From assembly GCA_034423775.1 (NCBI GenBank), contig CP139918.1:2170001-2234000 (forward strand): DNA of 64,000 nt. Direction: 5' to 3'. The position numbers and the translations under genes were made by a program. Of this stretch, positions 47,206 to 55,989 are shown in pieces (the stretch's first letter is position 1; each line of letters starts with the position of its first letter). Source of the DNA: Alphaproteobacteria bacterium US3C007. GTDB lineage: Bacteria > Pseudomonadota > Alphaproteobacteria > Rhodobacterales > Rhodobacteraceae. Under the pieces are notes generated by a model. The model had not been told where the DNA came from, made no database searches, and saw only the letters and a list, made by a program, of their open reading frames with translations.

Positions 47206-47235
47206 AAGAGTGCGTGTAATCAAACACGCACTCTT
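47206..47235 (-). terminator. Stem-loop between dctP and dctQ
   Basis: A 12-bp perfect stem, AAGAGTGCGTGT / ACACGCACTCTT, with a 6-nt loop sits just after the dctP stop and is followed by TTTTTAT on the minus strand. Typical of a partial terminator or 3'-end stabiliser that gives more binding protein than permease. Confidence 0.8.
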
Positions 47236-47245
47236 CTGGAGTGGG

Positions 47246-48334
47246 TTAACCGATATCGAATACGCGGTTACGCTGGTTCAAGAACGTTGTCTCGAATTGT
47301 GCGAGCATGCCGCCGATTTCGCGCATGCCTTTTTGATAGGCATCATCAACTTCGGTTGCCAACGCAGAGTGATCGCGCGTTTCTTCGAACACTTCCAATG
47401 CGCCTTCGCTCATTGCATCCCAAACATCATCGTTAAAGTTACGAACTTCAACGCCTTGCTCTTCGACCAGTTTGGTCAGGTATTCGCCGTTCCGCGCCAT
47501 CGTCTCGTCATGCGCCAGCGCGTGCTCTTCCGCCGCGGCGGCTTGGATCACGTTTTGCTCATAATCGGTTAGGCTTCCCCACCATTCAGCGTTCATTCCC
47601 AGCGCAATACAGCTGCCTGGCTCATGCATACCACCGGTGTAGTAGTATTTTGTCGCTTCATAGAATTTCAAGAAATAGTCGTTCCATGGGCCAACCCACT
47701 CTGTGGCATCGATCGAACCTGACACCAAGTTTTCATAGATCTGGCCGCCAGGCAAAGACACGGTTGAGGCGCCCAACTTTGACAATACGGTTCCGCCAAG
47801 CCCGGGAATACGCATTTTCAGGCCTTTAAAATCGTCACCGCTTTCGATTTCTTTGTTGAACCAGCCGCCCGCTTGGGTGCCTGTTGAGCCAACGGGAAGT
47901 GCTTTCAAGCCGAATTCGCCTGACACTTTATCCCACAGCGCTTGTCCACCGCCAAAGCGGATCCATGCCGTCCATTCCTGCGTGGTCATTCCAAATGGAA
48001 CAGAGGTGAAATAGGCAAAGGCCGGATGCGTTCCGATCCAGTAATAATCAGCCGCGATATAGGCCTGGCTATTGCCAGATGCCACTTCGTTGAACGAATC
48101 AAACGCGCCAACACGCTCGCCCGCAGCGAAATATTCAACATTCAAGGCACCGTCAGAAATTTCACCGACGCGGCGCGCGAAACGCTGAGCAGATGTTCCG
48201 AGGCCCGGGAAGTCACGCCCCCAAGTTGCAACAACGGTCATGGTTTTGCCATGACCACCGGCAACGGCGGGTGCCGCCAAAGCAGCGCCAGTAGCGCCAA
48301 TCGCAGCGCCTTTTAAAAACTTACGACGTTCCAT
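47246..48334 (-). CDS. TRAP transporter substrate-binding protein (DctP/TakP-like)
   Basis: 362 residues from ATG 48334 (GAGGAG 8 nt upstream). The N terminus MERRKFLKGAAIGATGAALA carries a twin-Arg-like motif and a cleavable signal, so the protein is periplasmic. The body resembles the alpha-keto-acid-binding TakP group: DYYWIGTHPAFAYFTSVPFG, GWFNKEIESGDDFKGLKMRI and TEWVGPWNDYFLKFYEATKY. The conserved Arg of KMRI binds the carboxylate. The ligand is probably a small carboxylic acid. The upstream pxp genes suggest 5-oxoproline as an alternative, but a 224-bp gap separates them. Confidence 0.88.
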   Translation of the reverse strand: MERRKFLKGAAIGATGAALAAPAVAGGHGKTMTVVATWGRDFPGLGTSAQRFARRVGEISDGALNVEYFAAGERVGAFDSFNEVASGNSQAYIAADYYWIGTHPAFAYFTSVPFGMTTQEWTAWIRFGGGQALWDKVSGEFGLKALPVGSTGTQAGGWFNKEIESGDDFKGLKMRIPGLGGTVLSKLGASTVSLPGGQIYENLVSGSIDATEWVGPWNDYFLKFYEATKYYYTGGMHEPGSCIALGMNAEWWGSLTDYEQNVIQAAAAEEHALAHDETMARNGEYLTKLVEEQGVEVRNFNDDVWDAMSEGALEVFEETRDHSALATEVDDAYQKGMREIGGMLAQFETTFLNQRNRVFDIG

Positions 48335-48557
48335 ACAGTTTCTCCTCACTGTTTAATTTTTTGCAGGGCAGTCCTCCGAGCCCCAATATTGGTCAAGTTA
48401 TCTAACCAGTTTGCGGATCGCAACTAATTTGTCCCTTGCACGTAATTTAATTAGCCGTTTCTGAGGACAAGGCAAGGTTTTTCACGCCTGTGAGCCCGCT
48501 TGTAAAGGCCATTGCCAGTTTTAGGATCGTTTGAGTTTTGCCTATCTAATTGCCGCG

Positions 48558-49319
48558 TCAGAGGCAAAATTTCGCCAAGGTGACCCCAGCTTGTTCCAGT
48601 GATCTGCGCACCGACTTGGCAATTTTGAGGGCATTTGGCGTATCTCCATGCAGACAAATTGTATCGATTCGAGCTTTTATAGGCTGTCCCGAGCGCGTGA
48701 TGATGCTGCCGTTTAACACCATTTCGGTGACCCGATCAGCCGCCAGCGCTGGATCATGGATCACCGCGCCCTCGATTGAACGATCCACCAGCGTTGCATC
48801 CTCATTATAGGCCCGATCGGCAAAAATTTCGCCAACGTATCGACAGGGTAAGCTTTGCGCGACCTCTTCTTGAGCGCTGGCTGCCAGCACCATTAAAATG
48901 GTCTCTGGCGCGACTGAAAGCGCGGCTTCATAGGCGTCATAAGCCAGCTCTGCATGTTCCGATGCCATGTTTGACAGCGCGCCATGCAGTTTAATATGGC
49001 GAATTTCAGCGCCAACGCTGCGCGCCATCGCCTGCGCTGCCCCGATCTGGTAGCGTATTTGATTTTGTAACGTGGTTTTGGATAGGTGAAGCCGCCGCCG
49101 TCCAAACCCTTGCAGATCGTCAAAGCCCGGATGCGCGCCGATACCGACCCCGCAATCCTGCGCCTGCTGCATTGTTTGCTGCATCACATCTGGATCCCCT
49201 GCGTGAAAGCCACAAGCAACATTGGCCGAGGTGATCACTTGTAAAAGAGCGCCGTCATTGCCCATTTTCCAGGGGCCGAAGCTTTCCCCCATATCCGCAT
49301 TTAAATCAATATTTTTCAT
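48558..49319 (-). CDS. pxpA: 5-Oxoprolinase subunit A (LamB/YcsF family)
   Basis: 253 residues. It starts MKNIDLNADMGESFGPW, the family signature, and contains NVACGFHAGDP and GIGAHPGFDDLQGFGRR, with conserved His/Asp residues. PxpA with PxpB and PxpC hydrolyses 5-oxoproline (pyroglutamate) to glutamate at the expense of ATP. Its ATG overlaps the pxpC stop by 4 nt (ATGA). Transcription order is racemase-pxpB-pxpC-pxpA. A weak TTTTGCCT/AGGCAAAA hairpin covers the stop codon (48537-48569). Confidence 0.93.
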   Translation of the reverse strand: MKNIDLNADMGESFGPWKMGNDGALLQVITSANVACGFHAGDPDVMQQTMQQAQDCGVGIGAHPGFDDLQGFGRRRLHLSKTTLQNQIRYQIGAAQAMARSVGAEIRHIKLHGALSNMASEHAELAYDAYEAALSVAPETILMVLAASAQEEVAQSLPCRYVGEIFADRAYNEDATLVDRSIEGAVIHDPALAADRVTEMVLNGSIITRSGQPIKARIDTICLHGDTPNALKIAKSVRRSLEQAGVTLAKFCL

Positions 49320-50338
49320 TGCTTTGCATCTCCTGCATCGAAGGCCGACACCACGCCTCCGATCAATTGAAGCGACAAGAGGTTGTTCATTTTATAGGGA
49401 TCTTGCAACAATGGATGCAAGCGGTCAGATAATTGAGACACGCGTTCAGTATACCGGTTTTCATATTCAAGCGCTTGTTCAAGCGACAGAAATTTAAACG
49501 TAATCGGGGCATCTAAGCCGGCTTGCGCGATTTTTGGTAGATCACTCGGAAGCACCGTTCCAATCCGTGGATAACCTCCGGTGCTTTGGCATTCCGGCAT
49601 CAAGACAAAGGGGCGTCCATCACCGGTCATTTGAATATCCCCTGGCACGATGATTTCAGAAAGAATTTTAAGTTGATTGCTTATTTGAAACGGCGCGCCT
49701 TCAAAGTCTAATTTTATGCCCATGCGGTTGGCACGAATGTCGCGGGTGAAAATTGTATTTTCAAAGCGCGCGCGCTCAGCTGGGCTGAAAAGATCGGTTT
49801 GAACCGAGGCGACGATATGAATGCTGCCCCCTTGGAAGCGATCGTCTACCTCTAATTTTTGGCCGATAAAGGGTTTCTCGTGCGGGCCGATCGGCAGAGT
49901 GGCGCCTGCAGCCAACGCCTCGCCGATTCCAATCGCACGGTGCGCAGCACGGGCCTTCAAAAAAACTTCTGTGTCGAAGCCGCCTCCCACCGACAAATAG
50001 GCATACGTGCCCGCTCGCACCCCCCCTAAGCGCAAAATTGCCCCATCTGGCAGATGATGCGCGGCGTTCCAAGCCACGGGCGTTCCGTCCAGCTCTGCGT
50101 TCATCGGGGCACCGGTTAACGCAATTTTGATATCACCTTGAGCTTGGAAGACGCCGCCAAACCCAGCCATCTCTAGTGCCCCATCGCCGCTGACTTGCCC
50201 AAGAAGTACGGCGCCTTCCTCCAACGCCAAACAATCTGCGGCGCCCGATTTCGAAAGCCCTTGAGCCAAATAACCTGGGCGACCAAAATCTTGAATGCTT
50301 GCATGAGCGCCACAGGAGAGGATCTTTAGCCCGGCCAT
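49316..50338 (-). CDS. pxpC: 5-Oxoprolinase subunit C (biotin-dependent carboxyltransferase/KipA family)
   Basis: 340 residues from ATG 50338; its A is also the last base of the pxpB stop (TGATG), and a GTG directly before is possible. It begins with the family pattern LKILSCGAHASIQDFGRPGYLAQGL. It has GAADCLALEEGAVLLG, LTGAPMNAELDG, GGYPRIGTVLPSDLPKIAQAG. It forms the PxpBC partner complex for PxpA. The related KipA/urea-amidolyase domain shares the fold, but the three-gene order fixes the assignment. Confidence 0.92.
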   Translation of the reverse strand: MAGLKILSCGAHASIQDFGRPGYLAQGLSKSGAADCLALEEGAVLLGQVSGDGALEMAGFGGVFQAQGDIKIALTGAPMNAELDGTPVAWNAAHHLPDGAILRLGGVRAGTYAYLSVGGGFDTEVFLKARAAHRAIGIGEALAAGATLPIGPHEKPFIGQKLEVDDRFQGGSIHIVASVQTDLFSPAERARFENTIFTRDIRANRMGIKLDFEGAPFQISNQLKILSEIIVPGDIQMTGDGRPFVLMPECQSTGGYPRIGTVLPSDLPKIAQAGLDAPITFKFLSLEQALEYENRYTERVSQLSDRLHPLLQDPYKMNNLLSLQLIGGVVSAFDAGDAKQ

Positions 50339-51138
50339 CACAAAGCGCGAATCACTGCGCCGCCATCACCGCTGTGATCTTGGCTTTTAAGGTTAAAAAG
50401 CTGTTCTGCCGATACGGATTGCAATTGCAATTCATCTCCCGGGCGCAGCGCAAAGGGATTATCGGGCTGTTGGGGGCGAAAGCATTGAAAGGCAGTTTGC
50501 CCAATATGGCGCCAGCCGGTTGGGTTATCGGCGGCAAAAATTATCACTTGCCGGATCGCCACGACCAATGCGCCGCCAGGGACTTTTGGGTTCACGTGCT
50601 CCATACGCGGAATATCCCAAGCCGGTGGCAACTCGCCGGCATAAGGTTGGCCCGGGGCATATCCTATGGCCATCACCCGCAGCGGCGCAGCTGTCAAGCT
50701 TTGGATGGCCGTGGCTCTGTCCATCCCGGCCAGCTCTGCTGCGTGGGATAATTGTGGCCCGTTTGCAGCATCAAAAGCGCAGGGAATCATGAACAAACGA
50801 CGTCCGCGGGGCAGCGCGGCCTGATACCAATCATGTTGCTCAAGCAACTCTGTTAGCCGCGCGCGCATCTGAGAATGGGTCAGGGCAGCTGTGTCAAATC
50901 GCAGAAAGCTTGACGCCAACGTGCTGCTGGTTTCTTCGATGCCGCGCCACGCCTGCTGGTCAATCGCGGCTTTAAATGCCAAGGCAGCGCGATTTGAGGT
51001 TTCGTTCAAGCCGCCGCTGAACTGCACCAGAAAGCCGTTTAACCCCACAGGAACGATGCGTGGATATGTGAGTCGTTGTTGCACGTCGCCATCGCCTTTT
51101 TTGACGGTTTCAGGCGTTGCGTCACCGGGCATGGCCAT
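50338..51138 (-). CDS. pxpB: 5-Oxoprolinase subunit B (KipI family)
   Basis: 266 residues from ATG 51138 (GAGG just upstream; a TTG three codons earlier is possible). It has YPRIVPVGLNGFLVQFSGGL at the start and the family block LFMIPCAFDAANGPQL...AIGYAPGQPYAG, and a late NPTGWRHIGQTAFQCFRP. The first two residues groups define the KipI/PxpB family. It ends in the pxpC start. It follows the racemase gene by 29 bp. Confidence 0.91.
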   Translation of the reverse strand: MAMPGDATPETVKKGDGDVQQRLTYPRIVPVGLNGFLVQFSGGLNETSNRAALAFKAAIDQQAWRGIEETSSTLASSFLRFDTAALTHSQMRARLTELLEQHDWYQAALPRGRRLFMIPCAFDAANGPQLSHAAELAGMDRATAIQSLTAAPLRVMAIGYAPGQPYAGELPPAWDIPRMEHVNPKVPGGALVVAIRQVIIFAADNPTGWRHIGQTAFQCFRPQQPDNPFALRPGDELQLQSVSAEQLFNLKSQDHSGDGGAVIRAL

Positions 51139-51167
51139 GGTCCTCAAAGCCTTGGTTTTGCTGGGGT

Positions 51168-51884
51168 CTATACGCCACGCTGTGGCCCACGCGCGTCCAG
51201 GGCAAATCGCGCCACTGCTTGGGCCAGCACATCCAAGGTGTCGATCATCGCTGCGCTTGGATCATGGCTGGTTTGGATCATTGAAAACTCAGAGCAGGCC
51301 ACGAGCTGAAGATTGGCACCGCGGCGGGTCAATTCTGAAGAGGCGTCCAAAAGGATGCTGCGGGCCTCGGCTGTGTCGCCAGAGGTTTTGATTTTCCGGA
51401 TCGCCTGCACCATTTTTGTATCATCTTCCGGCCAAATCACGGTGCGCTCACTCGCCTGAAAATACCTTTCGAAAAGCTGAGTTTTGCGCAGTGCTGGTGA
51501 AGCGAGAATGCCAATAACATCGCCAGCTTTGCTTTTTGCAAGCGCTGTTTCCACCGATAATTTCACCATATTAAAAAACGGCAGGGCGGTTTTTCTTTGA
51601 ATAACCTCTGCAAAGAGATGCGCTGTGTTGCAGGGCATTGCCAGTGCCTCTGCGCCCCATCTGTCAAGGCGTTTGGCCATATCCCCCAGCACTGGACCGG
51701 GATCTGGCGCACCGACTGTTTGATCCAAAACATAGGCCAAGCGTGAGGGCACTTGAGGGTTCATATCGATCAGTAAAGGAATATGATCTTGATCATCCTG
51801 CGCGCGCACCGCCTTGAGCAAGCGTTGTTGAAAAAGAATGGTCGCTTCGGGCCCCATACCCCCTAAAACGCCGATTTTTCTCAT
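51168..51884 (-). CDS. Aspartate/glutamate racemase family protein
   Basis: 238 residues. The signature MRKIGVLGGMGPEATILFQQ starts it. The two catalytic cysteines are visible in AMPCNTAHLF (about 82) and LVACSEFSM (about 198), so a two-base racemase is plausible. Best guess is amino-acid (Asp or Glu) racemase of the YgeA type. As the first gene of the operon it could interconvert D- and L-glutamate, or feed D-5-oxoproline use. This link is inference from position; it is 29 bp before pxpB. Confidence 0.85.
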   Translation of the reverse strand: MRKIGVLGGMGPEATILFQQRLLKAVRAQDDQDHIPLLIDMNPQVPSRLAYVLDQTVGAPDPGPVLGDMAKRLDRWGAEALAMPCNTAHLFAEVIQRKTALPFFNMVKLSVETALAKSKAGDVIGILASPALRKTQLFERYFQASERTVIWPEDDTKMVQAIRKIKTSGDTAEARSILLDASSELTRRGANLQLVACSEFSMIQTSHDPSAAMIDTLDVLAQAVARFALDARGPQRGV

Positions 51885-52338
51885 GGGTTAGATCCTTTGT
51901 ATTTGGGCGGCTTTGCTGCTTGCGACAGCGCTTGTTTGCCCGTTAAGGCGCAGTTAAATCAATTCTGAATGGAGATGCCAAGGCCTGATTGCCGCTTATT
52001 TTGAATCCGATGGTCGGCGATTTTCCGCTGTTTTGGACGCAAGAACAGCCTGACGGCTTGATCGCAAGTGAAGTCTGGCTATCTGACGGGAGAGTGTGGG
52101 CACGGGAGATGGCGCCAATGACAAAATTTACTTTTTTGATGTATCTTCAGGTCGCCAGTTTGTTGGCAGTGGCCTTGGCAGCGGCGCTCACGCTGGATCC
52201 GCCGGCGGCGAAGGTATCCCTCCTACGGCCGCTTTAACGGCACGCGGGCTGAATATCTTGGCTGCGACGGGCGCTTTGATTGGAAACCACTGGCAGATAT
52301 GCTAAGCAGCACGCTGTGTTCAAAAGCGCGCGGTGTCG
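51885..52338. other. 454-bp intergenic stretch, possible decayed coding remnant
   Basis: No intact gene is supported. Short open frames occur in all three plus-strand frames and pass on to each other: one reads MVGDFPLFWTQEQPDG, another GDGANDKIYFFDVSSG, and a third GRFNGTRAEYLGCDGRFDW. Coding-like phrases switching frame suggest a frameshifted gene remnant, but no family is recognised. It also must hold the promoters of the racemase and CoA-transferase-like genes. Confidence 0.35.
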
Positions 52339-53448
52339 ATGTTATCAGGATTAAAAGTGATCGAGTTTGAAGGCCTTGGGCCAGCGCCTTTTGCGGGTAT
52401 GATGCTGGCAGATTTGGGCGCGGACGTGATCGTTATTCATCGCGAAACCGGAGATAAAAGCCCTGGTCTTGCCCGTCATAATCTGCTGGATCGTGGCAAA
52501 CGCTCGATCGTTTTGAATTTGAAGGATGCGGATGAAAAACAGCTTGCGCATCGTTTGGTTTGCCAAGCTGATGGGCTGATCGAAGGCTTTCGACCCGGGG
52601 TTATGGAGCGTTTGGGCTTGGGACCAGAGGAGGTGATGCAAATCAATCCGCGTTTGGTTTACGGGCGGGTTACTGGCTGGGGGCAAACCGGTCCTTTGGC
52701 GCGGGCAGCGGGTCATGATTTGAATTATTTGGCGCGCAGTGGCGGGCTTTGGTATGCGTCAAATGCCGGTGAAGCGCCGTTTCCGCCGCCCACCTTATTG
52801 GGTGATATTGGCGGCGGTGCGCTGTATCTGGTGATTGGGGTTCTGGCGGCTTTGCTGACCCAAAAAACCACCGGGAAAGGCGCTGTGATCGATGCGGCTA
52901 TGGTGGATGGGACATCGCATATGCTGTCGCTTTTGATGTCTCTTCAAGGGCAGGGCGGGCTGGTCAAAGAACGCGGCAAAAGCCTTTTGGACGGGCCGCA
53001 TTTTAGCCGTAGTTACGCCTGTCGCGGCGGCGGTTATATTTCGGTGCAATGTTTGGAGCCGCAATTTTATGCAGCCTTTTTAAGGAAATTGGACCTGCAC
53101 GAAGATGCTGATTTTTGCAAACAATTTGAGCCCGCGCTATGGCCCGAGCTCACCGCCCGTTTGGCGGGATTATTCGCGCAAAAACCGGCGCCGCATTGGG
53201 ATGATTTATTTGCGCAAACCGATGCCTGCGTTGCGAAAATAAATGCGCCGCAAGATGCGCAAAATGATCCCCATATTCAAGCGCGCCAGATATGGAGCTG
53301 GGCACAAGGCTTGCTGCAGGCAGCACCGGCGCCGCGATTTTCGACATGGGCCCCCGAAACAATGGGCGAAATACGCGCCAAAAATGCAGACCGAGGCCAG
53401 ATATTGGCAGAATTAAACGAAGGAACTCCTGATGCTCGCCCCGTTTGA
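52339..53448 (+). CDS. CaiB/BaiF-family protein, alpha-methylacyl-CoA racemase-like
   Basis: 369 residues from ATG 52339; a GTG two codons earlier is possible, and the ribosome site is weak. MLSGLKVIEFEGLGPAPFAGMMLADLGADVI is the family opening. Residues expected in alpha-methylacyl-CoA racemase are seen: GHDLNYLARSG with the catalytic His, and LLGDIGGGA with the Asp. PHFSRSYACRGGGYISVQCLEP follows. This favours racemase over CoA-transferase, which would have an Asp in a different loop. It would epimerise 2-methyl-branched acyl-CoAs. The nitroreductase gene overlaps its 3' end by 17 bp. Confidence 0.83.
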   Translation: MLSGLKVIEFEGLGPAPFAGMMLADLGADVIVIHRETGDKSPGLARHNLLDRGKRSIVLNLKDADEKQLAHRLVCQADGLIEGFRPGVMERLGLGPEEVMQINPRLVYGRVTGWGQTGPLARAAGHDLNYLARSGGLWYASNAGEAPFPPPTLLGDIGGGALYLVIGVLAALLTQKTTGKGAVIDAAMVDGTSHMLSLLMSLQGQGGLVKERGKSLLDGPHFSRSYACRGGGYISVQCLEPQFYAAFLRKLDLHEDADFCKQFEPALWPELTARLAGLFAQKPAPHWDDLFAQTDACVAKINAPQDAQNDPHIQARQIWSWAQGLLQAAPAPRFSTWAPETMGEIRAKNADRGQILAELNEGTPDARPV

Positions 53449-54112
53449 GACGCTGAACGCGCTGTTACAGACCCGCTATTCTTGCCGTGCATTTTTAGAC
53501 AGGCCGGTCGCGCATTCTGATATTGAAAAAATTGTTGAGGCGGCTCAACGGGTCCCATCTTGGTGTAACGCGCAGCCTTGGCAGCTTATTCTGTGCGAAG
53601 GCGCGCAAACCAAGATATTGGCCGCCGCGTTGACAGCGGCGGCCAAAGAGGGGTTGCAAGCACCAGAGATCCCCTTTCCCGAAAGCTATAGCGGCAAATA
53701 CAAACATCGCCGCTCAACTTGTGGCTGGCAATTATACGAGGCTGTGGGGGTTGCAAAAGGCGATCGCGCCGCGTCGCGTCAGCAAATGCTGCAAAACTAT
53801 CGCTTCTTCAATGCGCCGCAGGTGGCAATCCTGACCATTCCCAAAGAATTGGGTGCATATGCCGCGCTGGATGCGGGCGCTTTTGTCACCGCCTTTACGC
53901 TTGCCGCGCAGGCCTTGGGAATAGCCACGATAGCACAGGCGGCGATTGCCGGAATGGCGCCTATTTTGCGCGAAAATCTGCAGATTGAAGCGGATCGCGA
54001 TATTCTATGCGCTGTGTCTTTTGGCTATGAAGATAAACACCATCCGGCAAATGCGTTTCGGACCAAGCGTGCGGGCGTGCATGAGGTTCTGCGGTGGCAT
54101 AAGCCCGATTGA
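53432..54112 (+). CDS. Nitroreductase family protein
   Basis: 226 residues. FMN-binding features: N-terminal TRYSCRAFLDRPV, then AAQRVPSWCNAQPWQLILCEG, GAFVTAFTLAAQALGIATIAQAA and the late VSFGYEDKHHPANAFRTKRAG. NAD(P)H-dependent oxidoreductase of the nitro/flavin reductase class; the natural substrate is unknown. The 17-bp overlap with the AMACR-like gene implies translational coupling, so both may act on one catabolic substrate. Confidence 0.87.
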   Translation: MLAPFETLNALLQTRYSCRAFLDRPVAHSDIEKIVEAAQRVPSWCNAQPWQLILCEGAQTKILAAALTAAAKEGLQAPEIPFPESYSGKYKHRRSTCGWQLYEAVGVAKGDRAASRQQMLQNYRFFNAPQVAILTIPKELGAYAALDAGAFVTAFTLAAQALGIATIAQAAIAGMAPILRENLQIEADRDILCAVSFGYEDKHHPANAFRTKRAGVHEVLRWHKPD

Positions 54113-54181
54113 GCGGCTCTTACTGGCGCGGCCCAAGCCCGAGGCGAAGCAGCGGCTTGGGTGGCTTTGGAGCAATAGCAG

Positions 54182-54532
54182 TTAGGCTTTTGCGGCGATT
54201 ATAATCACCTCAACCAGGTGCTTGGGGGTCGCAAGGGCAGATTCGCCCGTGGCCCTTGCCGGGGCGTGGCCCTCGGGCACCCAAGCATCCCAGACCGCGT
54301 TCATATCCGCGAAATCATCCATAGAAGCCATCCAGATCGTGGCGCTTAAAATGCGCGTTTTATCCGAGCCCGTCTGCTCTAGTAAACTGTCAACTTTATC
54401 AAGAATTTCTTGGGTTTGTTCGGTGACTGATGTGCCCGGAGTTCCGACTTGGCCTGCCAAATAAATGGTGCTGCCATGTACCACAGCTTGGCTCATACGT
54501 TGCCCTGTTGCGATTCGTGTTATGTCTGACAT
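54182..54532 (-). CDS. RidA family protein
   Basis: 116 residues. The family motifs are GSTIYLAGQVG near 19-29 and the C-terminal VEVIIIAAKA. The RidA deaminase arginine (R105-equivalent) is expected just before VEV; here the sequence reads TPKHLVEVII. The usual Arg seems to be replaced (KHLVEV rather than RxxVEI), so enamine deaminase activity is uncertain; it may belong to an Rid subgroup that lacks it. It lies between the nitroreductase and an acetyltransferase, convergent and divergent respectively. Confidence 0.82.
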   Translation of the reverse strand: MSDITRIATGQRMSQAVVHGSTIYLAGQVGTPGTSVTEQTQEILDKVDSLLEQTGSDKTRILSATIWMASMDDFADMNAVWDAWVPEGHAPARATGESALATPKHLVEVIIIAAKA

Positions 54533-54773
54533 GTCTTTTCCTTTAGCGCGAGTATGGGGTTTCGATACGGGGCAGTATTTGCAATATTACGCGCAGAGGA
54601 AAGCACCGATTTGCCTTTGGATGAAATTTTACGCAGCGCGTGCGCAAGGACATGCAGATCGCGCGCCGCCCTTAAGCTGGGCAAAATAGCAAGACTGGGT
54701 GTTACGAAAGGCGGGTTGGGCGTCTATCTCGGCGCAGCGCGGTGGTGAACCTGGAAGAATGGAAGGATAATCG

Positions 54774-55370
54774 ATGCGACTTTGCGAAGAAGATATTGCC
54801 CTTACGGGCAAAGTTGCCGCGCTGGAACCTTTGTCGATGGCCCATCACGAAGATCTGGTTGAGGCGGTTCAAGATGGTGATTTGCACAAATTATGGTACA
54901 CAACCATTCCCTCTGCTGGCGAGATGCGCGCAGAGATCAGCCGGCGCTTAGACTTGCAGCGGAAAGGCTTAATGTACCCTTTTGCCGTCAAAAACCTGAA
55001 GACGCAGCGCTGCGTTGGTATGACAACCTATATGAATATTGAACAATCGCAGCGCAGGTTGGAAATTGGATCAACCTGGCTGCGAAAATCTATCCAGCGC
55101 AGCGCGGTAAATACCGAATGTAAATGGCTGCTCCTAAAATACGCGTTTGAACAATTAAATTGCATTTGCGTGGAATTTCGAACCCATGCGATGAATTTAC
55201 AAAGCCGGCGGGCGATTGAGCGCCTTGGCGCCAAGCAGGATGGGATTTTGCGCAACAATATGATTATGGCCAATGGCAGCTATCGAGACAGCGCCGTGTA
55301 TTCGATCATTGCAACCGAATGGCCGAGCGTGAAGGCAAATTTAACCTGGCAATTGCAGCAGCGCGGGTAA
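54774..55370 (+). CDS. GNAT-family acetyltransferase (RimJ/RimL-like)
   Basis: 198 residues from ATG 54774 (GGAAGGATA upstream). The pattern LEPLSMAHHEDLVEAVQDGDLHKLW at the start and AINLQSRRAIERLGAKQDGILRNN-like stretch (MNLQSRRAIERLGAKQDGIL) near the end mark the RimJ/RimL type, which acetylates protein N termini or small amines. KSIQRSAVNTECKWLLLKYAFE is the acetyl-CoA region. Target unknown. The 241-bp region before it has no supported gene. It is divergent from ridA. Confidence 0.83.
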   Translation: MRLCEEDIALTGKVAALEPLSMAHHEDLVEAVQDGDLHKLWYTTIPSAGEMRAEISRRLDLQRKGLMYPFAVKNLKTQRCVGMTTYMNIEQSQRRLEIGSTWLRKSIQRSAVNTECKWLLLKYAFEQLNCICVEFRTHAMNLQSRRAIERLGAKQDGILRNNMIMANGSYRDSAVYSIIATEWPSVKANLTWQLQQRG

Positions 55371-55701
55371 CTCCCGCTTTTGGTGCAAGGCCGGTCTTGG
55401 CCAACGAGATTGCAATTTGGGCGCGCGCGTGTGGTGTGGCCGGATGGGCTAAACCGCTGATCTATACTGCCCGCTTTGCATGAAATTTTGAAAAGCGGCA
55501 TACGCGCCCAACGGTTGCTGTGGGTTCGTTCTTACAAAAAATACAAGGTGTTCGGGTTCAGCGTTTGGATCGGCGATTTGACGTTTCGTTGGGGGCGCAG
55601 CCGAAAGGGCACTCTGGCTTTTCCGTTGATGCTGTCAGCAGATGCTTGCAGGCAGAGGCCTGCGGCGCTAAACCCCTCGGGGAAAGAATATGGAGAGGTC
55701 G
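55371..55701. other. Non-coding stretch before gatC
   Basis: 331 bp without a supported gene. Overlapping frames of 70-100 codons exist on both strands but none resembles a known protein or has a convincing start. It holds the gatCA promoter. Nothing else definite is seen. Confidence 0.3.
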
Positions 55702-55989
55702 ATGGCGATCGATACTGCAACAGCCGCAAAAGTGGCAAAATTGGCCAGAATAAAAGTGGACGAAGCGGCTTTGCCCGCCTTGGCTGAGGAATTTAATGCG
55801 ATTTTGGGATTCATCGAGCAATTAAATGCGGTGGATGTCAGCGGGGTTGAGCCCATGACCTCGGTCACTCCGCAGCGTTTGAAACGACGCGCGGATCAGG
55901 TGAATGATGGTGATCAGCAAATGCAGGTATTGGCCAATGCGCCAGACGCGCGTGAAGGGTTTTTTGCGGTTCCAAAGGTGGTTGAATAA
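55702..55989 (+). CDS. gatC: Aspartyl/glutamyl-tRNA amidotransferase subunit C
   Basis: 95 residues from ATG 55702 (GGAGAGG upstream; four codons shorter than the longest frame). It has [25 protein letters not shown] and the conserved [23 protein letters not shown], then a C-terminal FAVPKVVE that packs on GatA. It stabilises GatA in the GatCAB complex that makes Gln-tRNA and Asn-tRNA by transamidation. The TAA overlaps the gatA ATG (TAATG). Confidence 0.94.
   Translation: MAIDTATAAKVAKLARIKVDEAALPALAEEFNAILGFIEQLNAVDVSGVEPMTSVTPQRLKRRADQVNDGDQQMQVLANAPDAREGFFAVPKVVE

Noticed and set aside
48537..48569. TTTTGCCT/AGGCAAAA hairpin at the end of pxpA
   Set aside because: Only an 8-bp stem with a 17-nt loop that overlaps the stop codon; too weak to call a terminator.
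54554..54748. 64-codon open frame between ridA and the acetyltransferase
   Set aside because: No recognisable family, no clear ribosome site, and competing frames in the same stretch; the region is better seen as intergenic.
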